A stretch of DNA of 64,000 nt, taken from contig LAPX01000003.1 of the NCBI GenBank assembly GCA_001858525.1, positions 62,001 through 126,000 of the forward strand, given 5' to 3'. Source of the DNA: Vampirovibrio chlorellavorus (GTDB lineage: Bacteria; Cyanobacteriota; Vampirovibrionia; Vampirovibrionales; Vampirovibrionaceae). The translations under genes and the position numbers were made by a program. The notes under the pieces were generated by a model. That model was not told the DNA's origin. It was given only the letters and a program-made list of their open reading frames with translations, and did not search any database. Within the stretch, counting starts at the first letter, position 1. Every line of letters starts with the position of its first letter. Of this stretch, positions 1 to 8,703 are shown in pieces.

Positions 1-1
1 T

Positions 2-151
2 TTGATTTCCCTGCCCGAAAAGTTTTTATCGGAGATCGATTTGCTGGCCGATGAAGAGCAACGCTCTCGGAGTGAATTGATCCGTGAAGCCTTACGGAAC
101 TATATTCGACAGCATGAAGCGGATTCCTACAAGTCCCAGATCATTGAATAG
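2..151 (+). CDS. Ribbon-helix-helix (CopG-type) DNA-binding protein, 5' end cut by window edge
   Basis: The last 49 codons of a small regulator are visible; the start lies outside the window. The translated core has LISLPEKFLSEIDLLADEE followed by RSRSELIREALRNYIR, which is the beta-strand, helix and helix pattern of MetJ/Arc/CopG ribbon-helix-helix proteins that bind DNA as dimers. A second copy with nearly the same core (QRSRSELIREALR-YIR) is at 31719-31898. No toxin-like gene follows: the next gene downstream is on the opposite strand. It may be a stand-alone regulator or an orphan antitoxin. The fold call is firm; the target is unknown. Confidence 0.75.
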   Translation: MISLPEKFLSEIDLLADEEQRSRSELIREALRNYIRQHEADSYKSQIIE

Positions 152-310
152 CGTGCTTTTTTTGGGTTGGCTTTCAATGCCTCTGTGTGAGGGAAGGATA
201 AGGGGTGGCGCCTGACAGGTTGCCCCGCCCATGTCTTGTAGTTTGTTGATTTCCTGAAGTGTTGACCGTGTTTGAATATTAGATTTCCCCTTCCAGGGGC
301 CTTGAGTCAC

Positions 311-1417
311 CTAGTTTTGCCTGCGCAAAATTCGTTGAATGGCTTCCTGATTTTCAGCATTGATTGGGGCGTTGCCCTGGTTCTTTGCTGAAAAATGGGA
401 CAGTTGACCTGATCTGGCGCCCGGCGCTAATTTTCCCATGACGGCCAAATCGTATTCGGGGTGCATGTAAGCGGTTTTTGGGGTGAGGAGCAGTATTTCC
501 CGGCTCATCTGGCGAGACAGTCCGGCGAAGGCCTGTTGACTGTCACTGTCGTTGTAGACCGAGGGCGTTACATTCATAAAACGGTCGGTCTTGATGGAGC
601 GCACCCAGGAGCCGCCCCACACCATGGGGAATTCCGGGGATTCCGCATCGAAGATCTGCATGCGGCTGCGCACAAAGTAGCGCATTTGCTTGGGGGTGCC
701 ATCCGTGGCCCATTGCTTCACCCAGTCACTCACGCTGGTGGACTGGGTGGGGTGGGTGTAGTCAAGGTCAGCCTCTACAAAAATAACCCGAGAGATAGCT
801 TTGTTGTTGCTGCTGAGCTGCTTTAGCAGGTAGTCCATGGCCAAGGGCTCGGGTCGTCCGGCTTTCACATAGTATTTCATAATCTGATCGTAAACGTGCC
901 CCAGCCCCTGCACCCGGATTTCATCCACGGTGTAAATAGGGTGATAGATTCTCGTTTCAGGAACCTTGAGTTCCAGTCGCTGGGCGTACTCACGAGCGAA
1001 AATGAGTGGCAAGTCACCAAAGGCTTTTTCATTGCCATGTTTTATGACTGGAAAGACCACAATGCCCGGAAGCGGCGTGTAGGCAATGGGCTTGATGCTG
1101 CTTTCCAGAGGGATTAATTTGCTGATAGCGGTTTTAAATCCCAGCGGTTTGTTTGCTGGTGTGCTTGCGGGCATCGACGTTTGCAATGAAACGGGTTGCA
1201 ATGTTGGCTCTGGGACTTGCGCCGAATTGAGGTCGGGCAAGGGTTGTGCCGGGGTCAGGCTGGAGCTGGTTTGGGCGGGCGAGTGATCCAGTGAGGGCAG
1301 GGTTCCCTGGCTCCAGCCTGGGGTCGAGCTCAATAAGCTCCCTAAAAGGGCCAGTGTTACCAATGCTTTCCATTGGACTGGCTGGCATTTAGACGGATGA
1401 AAATGCGAAAAAATCAT
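311..1417 (-). CDS. Exported protein of unknown function
   Basis: A 368-residue protein I do not recognise. The start was set at the ATG whose codon covers 1415-1417 because AGAGGGG lies six bases upstream; the open frame continues 18 codons further but without a better site. The N-terminus has a signal peptide: a basic stretch, hydrophobic VTLALLGSLLSSTPGWSQ, then a Ser/Thr/Pro/Gln-rich linker of about 80 residues. The rest is a folded domain with alternating charged and hydrophobic stretches and no obvious catalytic motif. It is probably periplasmic or outer-surface. It is divergent from purB, with about 140 bases between for both promoters. Confidence 0.7.
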   Translation of the reverse strand: MIFSHFHPSKCQPVQWKALVTLALLGSLLSSTPGWSQGTLPSLDHSPAQTSSSLTPAQPLPDLNSAQVPEPTLQPVSLQTSMPASTPANKPLGFKTAISKLIPLESSIKPIAYTPLPGIVVFPVIKHGNEKAFGDLPLIFAREYAQRLELKVPETRIYHPIYTVDEIRVQGLGHVYDQIMKYYVKAGRPEPLAMDYLLKQLSSNNKAISRVIFVEADLDYTHPTQSTSVSDWVKQWATDGTPKQMRYFVRSRMQIFDAESPEFPMVWGGSWVRSIKTDRFMNVTPSVYNDSDSQQAFAGLSRQMSREILLLTPKTAYMHPEYDLAVMGKLAPGARSGQLSHFSAKNQGNAPINAENQEAIQRILRRQN

Positions 1418-1558
1418 CGAAACCCCTCTTTCAGGCTGGTGGACTTTCGGGGGCAAAGCAACCACAGGCACGGTAATCTTCCTTGATTATGCGCTGTGTC
1501 TGGCCCAAAATAATCGGGAAAATAGTTGATTTTCCTCTAGAAAGTCGGACCCGCCACC

Positions 1559-2854
1559 ATGATTGAACGTTATACCCTGCCTGAAATGTCGGCCTTATGG
1601 ACCCGTGAGGCCATTTTTAAAACCTGGCTGACGGTGGAGTTGGCCGTTTTACAAGTTCAGGAGGAAATGGGGCTGGTGCCCGCGGGGGTTTGTGCCGACG
1701 TGCGCTCTAAAGCCCGCTTTGATATTGCCCGCATCGATGAGATTGAGGCCGAAGTGCGGCACGATGTGATTGCCTTCCTGACCAATGTGGGCGAATCCGT
1801 GGGAGAAAACTCCCGCTTTGTGCACATGGGGCTGACCAGTTCCGATTTGCTGGATACGGCCTTGTCCCTGCAAATTCAGTCGGCTGGTGTCTTAGTGCAG
1901 GATAAACTGACTCAAGTTATTGAAACCGTCAAGCAAAAGGCCTTGGCCCACCGGGACACGGTGATGGTAGGACGTTCCCACGGCATTCACGGGGAGCCCA
2001 TTACCTTTGGCCTCAAGTTGCTGAACTGGCTGGATGAATTGCAACGCCAGCAACAGCGTTTAACCGATGCTTTGGAAGAAAACCGGGTGGGTCAAATGAG
2101 TGGGGCCATGGGCTCATACTCCAATATTGATCCTGCTGTGGAGGAACGGGTTTGCGCCTTGCTGGCCTTAAAACCCGCTCGCACTTCCACCCAGGTCATT
2201 TCCAGAGACTTACACGCGCAGCTCTTTATGGTGCTGGCCAATTTGGCCACTTCCATCGAAAAATTCTCGGTGGAAATTCGAGGCCTTCAGAAAACGGACA
2301 TTCTGGAAGTGGAAGAGGGCTTTGCTAAGGGCCAAAAAGGATCTTCGGCCATGCCCCACAAACGGAACCCGGTCAGCTCGGAGAATTTAACGGGTCTGGC
2401 CCGACTGGTGCGCTCTTACGTCACTCCGGCACTGGAAAACGCCGTGCTATGGCATGAGCGGGACATTAGTCACAGTTCCGTGGAACGGGTGGTTTTCCCC
2501 GATGTCTTTATCCTGATGCACTACATGCTGAACCGGTTTAACGGGGTTATGCGGGACTTGGTGGTGCATGCCGATAACATGCGGGCCAATATGAACCGCT
2601 TTGGGGGGATTATTTTCTCTCAGCGGGTGCTGCTTAAGCTGGTGGACACCGGCATGAGCCGTGAGGACGCTTACCGGCTGACCCAGAAAAACGCCCACGC
2701 TGCCTGGAATGTCTCTGGCGGGGATTTCCGGGCCAACTTGCTGGCCGATCCAGAAGTCAGTGGGGTGCTCAGCGCTGCGGAGATCGAATCCTGCTTTGAT
2801 GTGGCCGATTACCTGCGGAATGTACCAGCCATCTATGAGCGCTTTGGGCTATAA
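1559..2854 (+). CDS. purB: Adenylosuccinate lyase
   Basis: A 431-residue enzyme of the fumarase/aspartase superfamily. It acts twice in purine synthesis, splitting SAICAR to AICAR and adenylosuccinate to AMP, releasing fumarate each time. Evidence is the full-length fit, the N-terminal MIERYTLPEMSALWT typical of PurB, the TSSDLLDTALSLQ segment near residue 94, the general-base region GRSHGIHGEPITFG near 140, and the superfamily signature GSSAMPHKRNP at about 261-271. It is a single gene, not next to the other pur genes of the window (purF-purL at 47.5-51.3 kb). Confidence 0.95.
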   Translation: MIERYTLPEMSALWTREAIFKTWLTVELAVLQVQEEMGLVPAGVCADVRSKARFDIARIDEIEAEVRHDVIAFLTNVGESVGENSRFVHMGLTSSDLLDTALSLQIQSAGVLVQDKLTQVIETVKQKALAHRDTVMVGRSHGIHGEPITFGLKLLNWLDELQRQQQRLTDALEENRVGQMSGAMGSYSNIDPAVEERVCALLALKPARTSTQVISRDLHAQLFMVLANLATSIEKFSVEIRGLQKTDILEVEEGFAKGQKGSSAMPHKRNPVSSENLTGLARLVRSYVTPALENAVLWHERDISHSSVERVVFPDVFILMHYMLNRFNGVMRDLVVHADNMRANMNRFGGIIFSQRVLLKLVDTGMSREDAYRLTQKNAHAAWNVSGGDFRANLLADPEVSGVLSAAEIESCFDVADYLRNVPAIYERFGL

Positions 2855-2933
2855 GCTCAGCCAATCGAGTAATGGCCAAGTTGGTTTGGGTTTGCGTTAA
2901 TCAAGGCAATGCTTTCCCGGTATTGCTGGAACG

Positions 2934-4112
2934 ATGAAGCGATGGAGCTATCTGAGAATGCGACTATACATTCCCAATGAAATACAGCGTCTGGTGAGCC
3001 GGGTACTGCCCCTACTGGATTGGACCTTGTGGCTGTGGCCATTGTTTTACGTTGCCGTGGGTACCATGCTGGGCTTTTTGGTAGAACGGGCCATGCGCAG
3101 CGCCACCCATCGTTTGCTGAGCCGGATTTCCCCTGCTATGAATGGCTCGCTGGAGCGCATGTTGAGCGGATTACTGCCCTGGATTTTCGGGTTATGGGGC
3201 AGTTATGGCGCCACTTACCAAATGCACTTTCTCTCGGTGGAAAGTTTGGAATTCCTTCGCAAGGCCTTGTTTATTGTGGCCATGTTGGTTGCCATTCGTT
3301 TCTTTGGGCGCTTGTCGGTGGCCTTGACCCGTTTTTATCTCGATCATACCCAGGCGCTGAAGGCCCTGCCCAACACCTCCATTTTTGAAAATATTATTCG
3401 CCTGCTGGTATTTTTGTGCGGTTCCATCGTGTTGTTACAGAATCTGGGTATTTCCGTGTTGCCCTTGATCACCGCCTTGGGCGTGGGTGGTTTGGCCATT
3501 TCTCTGGCCCTGCAGGATACCTTGGCCAATATGTTTGCTGGGATTCAAATGATTCTGGCCCGGCAAATCAAGGTGGGCGATTTTGTGCGCCTAGAAAGTG
3601 GACAGGAAGGTTTTATTCAGGATATTGGCTGGCGCAACACGGTTATTCGCCAACTGAGCAGCAATTTGGTACTGGTGCCCAACGCGAAAATGTCCTCTAC
3701 TATTATTACCAACTACGCCTTGCCCTTACCGGAAATGTCCACTTTGGTCGAGGTCAGCGTCGCCTATGCCAGTGATTTGGCGCTGGTTGAAGCGGTCATT
3801 AAGTCTGTGGCTAAAGAGGTTTTACAGGAAACAGAAGGGGGAATCGACACGTTTGAGCCGTTTATTCGATATCACACCTTTGGAGAGTCTGGCATTGGAC
3901 TGACCGTCATCTTGCGGATTGGTGGCTTTGAGGACCAATATTTGATCAAGCATGAATTTATCAAGTCGCTTCACGCTCGTTTTCAAACGGAAGGGATTGA
4001 AATACCGTTCCCGCAGCGGGTGGTACACTTGGAGCCGCAACTCCGTTCAGTGGTGATGACTCCCAGTGGGTCAGAAGCAGCGAGCCCCATGCAGCGGCCT
4101 TCTATCAACTAG
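2934..4112 (+). CDS. MscS-family small-conductance mechanosensitive channel
   Basis: A membrane protein of up to 392 residues that should open under membrane tension to release solutes after hypo-osmotic shock. About four hydrophobic segments lie in the first 210 residues. The pore-lining TM3 signature (GVGGLAISLALQDTLANMFAG, about 183-203) is followed by a beta domain (KVGDFVRLESGQEGFIQDIGWRNTVIR) and an alpha/beta vestibule domain, all in MscS order. Three in-frame ATGs lie near the start; the third (2958) has GGAG nine bases upstream, so the first eight residues may not be translated. It follows purB by about 80 bases and could be co-transcribed. Confidence 0.88.
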   Translation: MKRWSYLRMRLYIPNEIQRLVSRVLPLLDWTLWLWPLFYVAVGTMLGFLVERAMRSATHRLLSRISPAMNGSLERMLSGLLPWIFGLWGSYGATYQMHFLSVESLEFLRKALFIVAMLVAIRFFGRLSVALTRFYLDHTQALKALPNTSIFENIIRLLVFLCGSIVLLQNLGISVLPLITALGVGGLAISLALQDTLANMFAGIQMILARQIKVGDFVRLESGQEGFIQDIGWRNTVIRQLSSNLVLVPNAKMSSTIITNYALPLPEMSTLVEVSVAYASDLALVEAVIKSVAKEVLQETEGGIDTFEPFIRYHTFGESGIGLTVILRIGGFEDQYLIKHEFIKSLHARFQTEGIEIPFPQRVVHLEPQLRSVVMTPSGSEAASPMQRPSIN

Positions 4113-4202
4113 CGGGGGCATTTTAAGAGAAGAGAGTTGCTGCAATTTTCCGGTTAGCGTTTATGATAATCAGTACCAGCTGTCTGTTTGAGGAGAACGG
4201 GG

Positions 4203-6398
4203 ATGATGACACCGCCACTGAGCAAGGTTGATTTGCGGGTCTATCCGGGGAATTCATACCCTTTGGGGGCCACCTGGGATGGCATGGGGGTCAATTTTGC
4301 CCTGTTTTCCGAGCATGCTGAAGCCGTGGAGCTGTGCCTGTTTGATTCGGCAGATGATACCGTAGAGTCCAAGCGCATTTTGCTGCTGGAATATTCGGAT
4401 CACGTCTGGCACGGCTACTTTCCGGATTTAAGACCGGGGCAACTCTATGGCTACCGGGTGTACGGCCCCTGGAATCCATTGGACGGACATCGATTCAACC
4501 CCAACAAGCTTTTGTTAGACCCTTACGCCAAGTCTGTGGTGCGCCAGGAGCGCTGGAATGATGCCCTGTTTGGTTACCAAATCCCCGATCCGTTGCGTAG
4601 CAGTACCTTTGCCGATACCGATCTGTTGATGGACACCCGCGACAGTGCCCCTTATGCGCCATTGGCTGCCGTGGTGGATGATTCCTTTGCCTGGGGGAAC
4701 GATAAACCCTTGCGCACCCCCTGGCACAAGACCATTATTTATGAGGCCCACGTCAAGGGCCTGACCATGCGTCATCCCAAGGTGCCGGAGCACTTGCGGG
4801 GAACCTATGCCGCTCTGGGCAGTGAACCCATCATCGAGCATTTGCTGGACTTGGGAGTGACCGCGGTGGAATTGCTGCCAGTTCACTACCATCTGGATGA
4901 TCACTTCCTGAAAACACGGGGCTTGAGCAATTATTGGGGCTACAATACGCTGGGCTACTTTGCCCCGGAGTTGCGCTACAGCTCCCAGAGGCACAGTCCG
5001 GAAGACCCGATTCGGGAGTTCAAGAGCATGGTGCGCTCCCTGCATTCGGCGGGGATTGAGGTCATTCTGGATGTGGTCTACAACCACACCTGCGAGGGCA
5101 ACCATTTGGGGCCCACCCTGAGTTTCAAAGGCATTGATAACCGCAGTTATTACAAGCAGGTGGAGGAAGAACCCCGCTTTTACATGGATTATACCGGCTG
5201 TGGCAACACGCTCAACGTCAGTCATCCCCGGGTGATTCAGCTGATTATGGATAGCTTGCGCTACTGGGTGCTGGAAATGCATGTGGATGGCTTCCGCTTT
5301 GATTTGGCCTCCACGCTGGGCCGGGATGTGCACTATGTGGACAAGCTGGGCTCCTTTTTTGACGTGATTCATCAGGATCCGGTACTGTGCCAGACCAAGC
5401 TGATTGCCGAACCCTGGGATCTGGGAGAAGGCGGCTATCAGGTGGGAAATTTCCCGGTGCTGTGGACGGAATGGAATGGCAAGTACCGGGATGCGGCTCG
5501 TTCATTCTGGAAGGGTGATGCCGGCACCCTCAGCGAGATGGCCACCCGCATTGCCGGTAGCAGCGATTTGTACTCGGAGAAAGATCCGCACGCCAGCATC
5601 AACTTTTTGACCTCGCACGACGGGTTTACCCTGCAAGACCTGGTCAGTTACAACCAGAAGCACAACGAGGCCAATGGGGAAGGCAACCGGGACGGTGATA
5701 ATCATAACCACAGCTGGAACTGTGGGGCGGAAGGGGAGACTGAGGAGTCGCAGATCAACGCGCTGCGGTTTCAGCAGAAGCGCAACCTGATGGCCACGCT
5801 GTTGTTGTCTCTGGGCGTGCCCATGATTGCCGCAGGTGATGAACTGAGCCGAACCCAGCAGGGCAATAACAACGCCTACTGTCAGGATAATGCCATCAGT
5901 TGGCTCAACTGGGATCTGACTGAGCGGGAAAAGTCCTTTTATGAATTCGTGAAGCAACTCATTCGTATTCGCAAGGACAATCCCGTCTTTCAGCGACGCA
6001 AGTTTTTTATCGGCCTGACCTCCAAAGCCTACAACATCAAGGATGTCATCTGGTACAACGCCCAGGGCATGGAAATGTCCGAAGCGGACTGGCATGAACC
6101 GGACGGACTTTGGATGGGAGCCTTGTTGAACGGGTCGGCCATCAACGAATTGGACGAGAAGGGCAGTCCTGTGGTCGGAAATACCTTTTTGCTGGTGCTG
6201 AACGCCGCGCACAAGCCGGTTGCTTACCACTTGCCAAGGTTAAACCGGGGGGATGCCTGGATTCAGGTGTTTGACACCACCGTGGAGAAAATGCCCGATA
6301 GCAGCAATAATCATCATGAGGATGACTTCCTGTACTGTGGGGAGGCTGTATACAGGCTTCAGGCCCGAAGTTTGGTCTTGTTTCAGCTAAAGCGCTGA
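4203..6398 (+). CDS. glgX: Glycogen debranching enzyme, isoamylase type (GlgX/TreX)
   Basis: A GH13 enzyme of about 731 residues that cleaves alpha-1,6 branches of glycogen or limit dextrins. An N-terminal CBM48-like domain (GATWDGMGVNFALFSEHAE) precedes the TIM barrel. All four GH13 regions are present: DVVYNH near 290, DGFRFDLA near 362 with nucleophile Asp about 366, IAEPWD with acid Glu about 403, and FLTSHDGF with Asp about 473. NYWGYNTLGYFAPE is typical of the isoamylase subfamily. The ATG at 4203 was chosen because AGGAG lies seven bases upstream; the open frame begins at a TTG (4188) inside that site. Together with the phosphohexomutase at 27.4 kb it suggests glycogen storage. Confidence 0.92.
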   Translation: MMTPPLSKVDLRVYPGNSYPLGATWDGMGVNFALFSEHAEAVELCLFDSADDTVESKRILLLEYSDHVWHGYFPDLRPGQLYGYRVYGPWNPLDGHRFNPNKLLLDPYAKSVVRQERWNDALFGYQIPDPLRSSTFADTDLLMDTRDSAPYAPLAAVVDDSFAWGNDKPLRTPWHKTIIYEAHVKGLTMRHPKVPEHLRGTYAALGSEPIIEHLLDLGVTAVELLPVHYHLDDHFLKTRGLSNYWGYNTLGYFAPELRYSSQRHSPEDPIREFKSMVRSLHSAGIEVILDVVYNHTCEGNHLGPTLSFKGIDNRSYYKQVEEEPRFYMDYTGCGNTLNVSHPRVIQLIMDSLRYWVLEMHVDGFRFDLASTLGRDVHYVDKLGSFFDVIHQDPVLCQTKLIAEPWDLGEGGYQVGNFPVLWTEWNGKYRDAARSFWKGDAGTLSEMATRIAGSSDLYSEKDPHASINFLTSHDGFTLQDLVSYNQKHNEANGEGNRDGDNHNHSWNCGAEGETEESQINALRFQQKRNLMATLLLSLGVPMIAAGDELSRTQQGNNNAYCQDNAISWLNWDLTEREKSFYEFVKQLIRIRKDNPVFQRRKFFIGLTSKAYNIKDVIWYNAQGMEMSEADWHEPDGLWMGALLNGSAINELDEKGSPVVGNTFLLVLNAAHKPVAYHLPRLNRGDAWIQVFDTTVEKMPDSSNNHHEDDFLYCGEAVYRLQARSLVLFQLKR

Positions 6399-6485
6399 GT
6401 TCAAGATACCTGAAATTTTTTTAAAGAAGCGCTTAGGGTCTGCCGATAGTTGAGGCAGAACCAAAAATTTCTGGAGCTTTTCGAT

Positions 6486-7748
6486 ATGCATTTAAAGGCG
6501 TTTGGGTATGGCCGCTTTTTGGTGGTGGCTGCCGTCATTTTCATTGGGTTGGTCGTGACCCTAATCTGTGTGGGGTTCGATGAGCCAGCGTATGATGATC
6601 GAGCGCTTTTGCCCGTTTCAACGCGTGCGGTTGCCTTGGCTCCTCATAAAAATGCCTTTTACTTTTACCAGCAAGCTCAGGGTAAAATCCAGGCTTTGGG
6701 GGATAACACACGACAACGTTTGAAGGATATGGTGGCTGGAAAGGTGGCATGGGACGCTCAGTTTGCGGCTCAGTTACTGAAACAAAACCACTCGGCTTTG
6801 GCCTTGTTTGAGCAAGGCCAGCACTTGCCTCATTTTCAACTGCCTAAGGCAAAAGCACGGCAGGGAGCGGGGGAGGCACCTTATCCCATGTCTCTCTACA
6901 AATTTCAGATATTGATAGACTTAAAGCGCCTGCAGATAGAACTCTTGAAGCGTCAAGGTAAAGAACAACAGTCTCTGCAGGAGATTTTTGGACTGATGAA
7001 AATCGCTCAGCAATTGCGGGAAAATGATTTTGGAAATGATTTATTGACCTTGGCAGTGCGTAAACGCGTTCAAGATCAGGCTCTGGATGAGTTGGTGAGT
7101 CTGCTGCAATCTTCAAAGCTTCCTTCTGCTGTTTTGAAAGACACGATCTCCCGTCTGGAAGGGGCTCGAGATAATACCGCCCACTTGGTTGAAACTCTTA
7201 AATTGGACTATCAGCAGTCTGTGCCCAATCAAGCGGTAGATTCGGCCATGCAAGGTTTGAGAGAAAGCAGTGGCAATTCTAAAGCTGCGGGGGTGTTTTA
7301 CTTTTTTTTACCCAATCAGACCAAGCGGATAGTAGCCCAATATTATGAACAGCTGATTATCAATCTGGAAGCGCCCTATTGGCGACCTAGTCAGGCCACT
7401 ATTCAACCGGTTGCCTGGTGGAATGTCTGGATGCCCAATCTGTTAGGGCGAGTAACTCTGGATGTCAGTCTGCCACGCTATGGGGATTTGCCCCGGAGTA
7501 CGCTGCACGTTCCCAACACCCGTATATCGTTGATCCAAACCTGGATTGCCTTAAAGTGTTACAAGGCTGAGCATGGACAATGGCCCAACGCGCTGAGTGC
7601 CTTAACGCCTCGCTATTTGCCGACGGTACCCATTGACACACTGACAGGTGAGCCCATTCAGTATGATCTACAAGGCGGAACTATTTATTCAGCCGCTAAG
7701 CAAGCGCATGAAAGCCAATTGACAATGCGCTTTAAGCCCGGGCATTAG
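6486..7748 (+). CDS. Membrane-anchored protein of unknown function
   Basis: About 420 residues. The ATG at 6486 has GGAG nine bases upstream; the longer frame from a TTG at 6450 has no clear site. One strong membrane helix near the N-terminus (FLVVAAVIFIGLVVTLICVG) suggests an N-in anchor with the bulk outside the cytoplasm. The middle is helical and charged. The last 70 residues (IQTWIALKCYKAEHGQWP, then DTLTGEPIQYDLQGGTIYS) resemble the tail region seen in some pseudopilin-like or planctomycete-type exported proteins, but I cannot name a family. The last four bases overlap the convergent MerR-like gene. Confidence 0.65.
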   Translation: MHLKAFGYGRFLVVAAVIFIGLVVTLICVGFDEPAYDDRALLPVSTRAVALAPHKNAFYFYQQAQGKIQALGDNTRQRLKDMVAGKVAWDAQFAAQLLKQNHSALALFEQGQHLPHFQLPKAKARQGAGEAPYPMSLYKFQILIDLKRLQIELLKRQGKEQQSLQEIFGLMKIAQQLRENDFGNDLLTLAVRKRVQDQALDELVSLLQSSKLPSAVLKDTISRLEGARDNTAHLVETLKLDYQQSVPNQAVDSAMQGLRESSGNSKAAGVFYFFLPNQTKRIVAQYYEQLIINLEAPYWRPSQATIQPVAWWNVWMPNLLGRVTLDVSLPRYGDLPRSTLHVPNTRISLIQTWIALKCYKAEHGQWPNALSALTPRYLPTVPIDTLTGEPIQYDLQGGTIYSAAKQAHESQLTMRFKPGH

Positions 7749-8359
7749 GTCTTGCGATAGAAACCGAACTGCACTGGCTTGAACCGGGATAGTTCGTATT
7801 CCAGTGTTTCTTTGGCTCGCACGGCATCATCCAGTTTCTTTTTCAGGGTGTCATTCTCGCTTTTGCAGCGAATGAGCTCCACCACCACTTCATCCAGACC
7901 GGACAGCTTGTCATCCAGCAGGCGGGACAAATCCTTGAGGATGCCCTCCTTGACCTGGCTGACCGCTTCCACCATAACAGTGATGTTATCTTTCCCGCCA
8001 GCGGCATTGCGCATGGACTGATTGCCCGAACTCATGGGAGACATATAGCCGCTTTTGCTGGTTAATCCACCGGCTTCTTCGTCTGTTTTGGGGTTGGTGC
8101 TCTGTCCTGGCGTTACTTTATTAATGCTGATGGGTTGGGATAACCCTTCGGTGAGTTCACCGGATTTTTTGAGATCTTTGGCTTTTTTGATAGCCTCAAT
8201 ATCACGGTGGGTGAAGATGACCCGGCCCGTTTTTTCGTCTTTTCTGGGGCTCAGGCCGAGAGTTTGAACGTAACTCATCAGTTCCCGTTCCTCCAGCCCC
8301 AATAGTTCCATGACATAGCTAAGGGTGTAAGGAAAGTCGTCGGTCGTCAGGGGCGTCAT
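7745..8359 (-). CDS. MerR-like helix-turn-helix protein with C-terminal coiled coil
   Basis: A 204-residue protein. Residues 10-65 fit the MerR-type winged helix: YTLSYVMELLGLEERELMSYVQ, then LGLSPRKDEKTGRVIFTHRDIEAI. A Gly/Ser/Asn-rich linker follows, then residues 125-190 form a heptad-rich coiled coil (KLSGLDEVVVELIRCKSENDTLKKKL), probably for dimerisation. There are no effector-domain cysteines of the metal-sensing type. GAGAG lies just upstream of the ATG. It is divergent from ftsH, so it could act on the shared upstream region, but this is only positional inference. Confidence 0.75.
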   Translation of the reverse strand: MTPLTTDDFPYTLSYVMELLGLEERELMSYVQTLGLSPRKDEKTGRVIFTHRDIEAIKKAKDLKKSGELTEGLSQPISINKVTPGQSTNPKTDEEAGGLTSKSGYMSPMSSGNQSMRNAAGGKDNITVMVEAVSQVKEGILKDLSRLLDDKLSGLDEVVVELIRCKSENDTLKKKLDDAVRAKETLEYELSRFKPVQFGFYRKT

Positions 8360-8502
8360 GGTCTCTCTAACCTGTATTTAAAGCTCAACACGCTTAATAG
8401 TAACACAATGCCGACGACCGACCAATATCAAAAATGCCGGTCAGGGAAATTGAAAACGGAGGGATGCTCAGGCGGGCCCTGCACTTTTTTGGATACCTAC
8501 TA

Positions 8503-8511
8503 TGATATAAT
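8503..8511 (+). promoter_or_regulatory. Extended -10 promoter upstream of ftsH
   Basis: TGATATAAT contains a perfect TATAAT (8506-8511) preceded by TG one base earlier, an extended -10 element; no good -35 hexamer is visible at 16-18 bases. It implies a leader of roughly 185 bases before ftsH. The rest of the 344-base space between the MerR-like gene and ftsH (8360-8703) holds no gene I can support. Confidence 0.55.
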
Positions 8512-8703
8512 GTCATTATGTTTATGGTGCGCTCCGCCCCTATTAACAGCGGGAGCATGGAGAGGAAATGGTTTTCCAGGCACTTGCCTGCAATGATTTT
8601 ACGTTTTGAAACAAGTCCTTTCTCCCATGTTGTCAGTCTTTGATTTCCGGCTCAGGCCAAACAGTTTTAGTTCAAATTGTCAGGGAGCAGCTTTAGTGGC
8701 TTT

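Noticed and set aside
8408-8596. 62-codon open frame upstream of ftsH
   Set aside because: It runs across the promoter of ftsH, has no ribosome binding site and no protein-like character.
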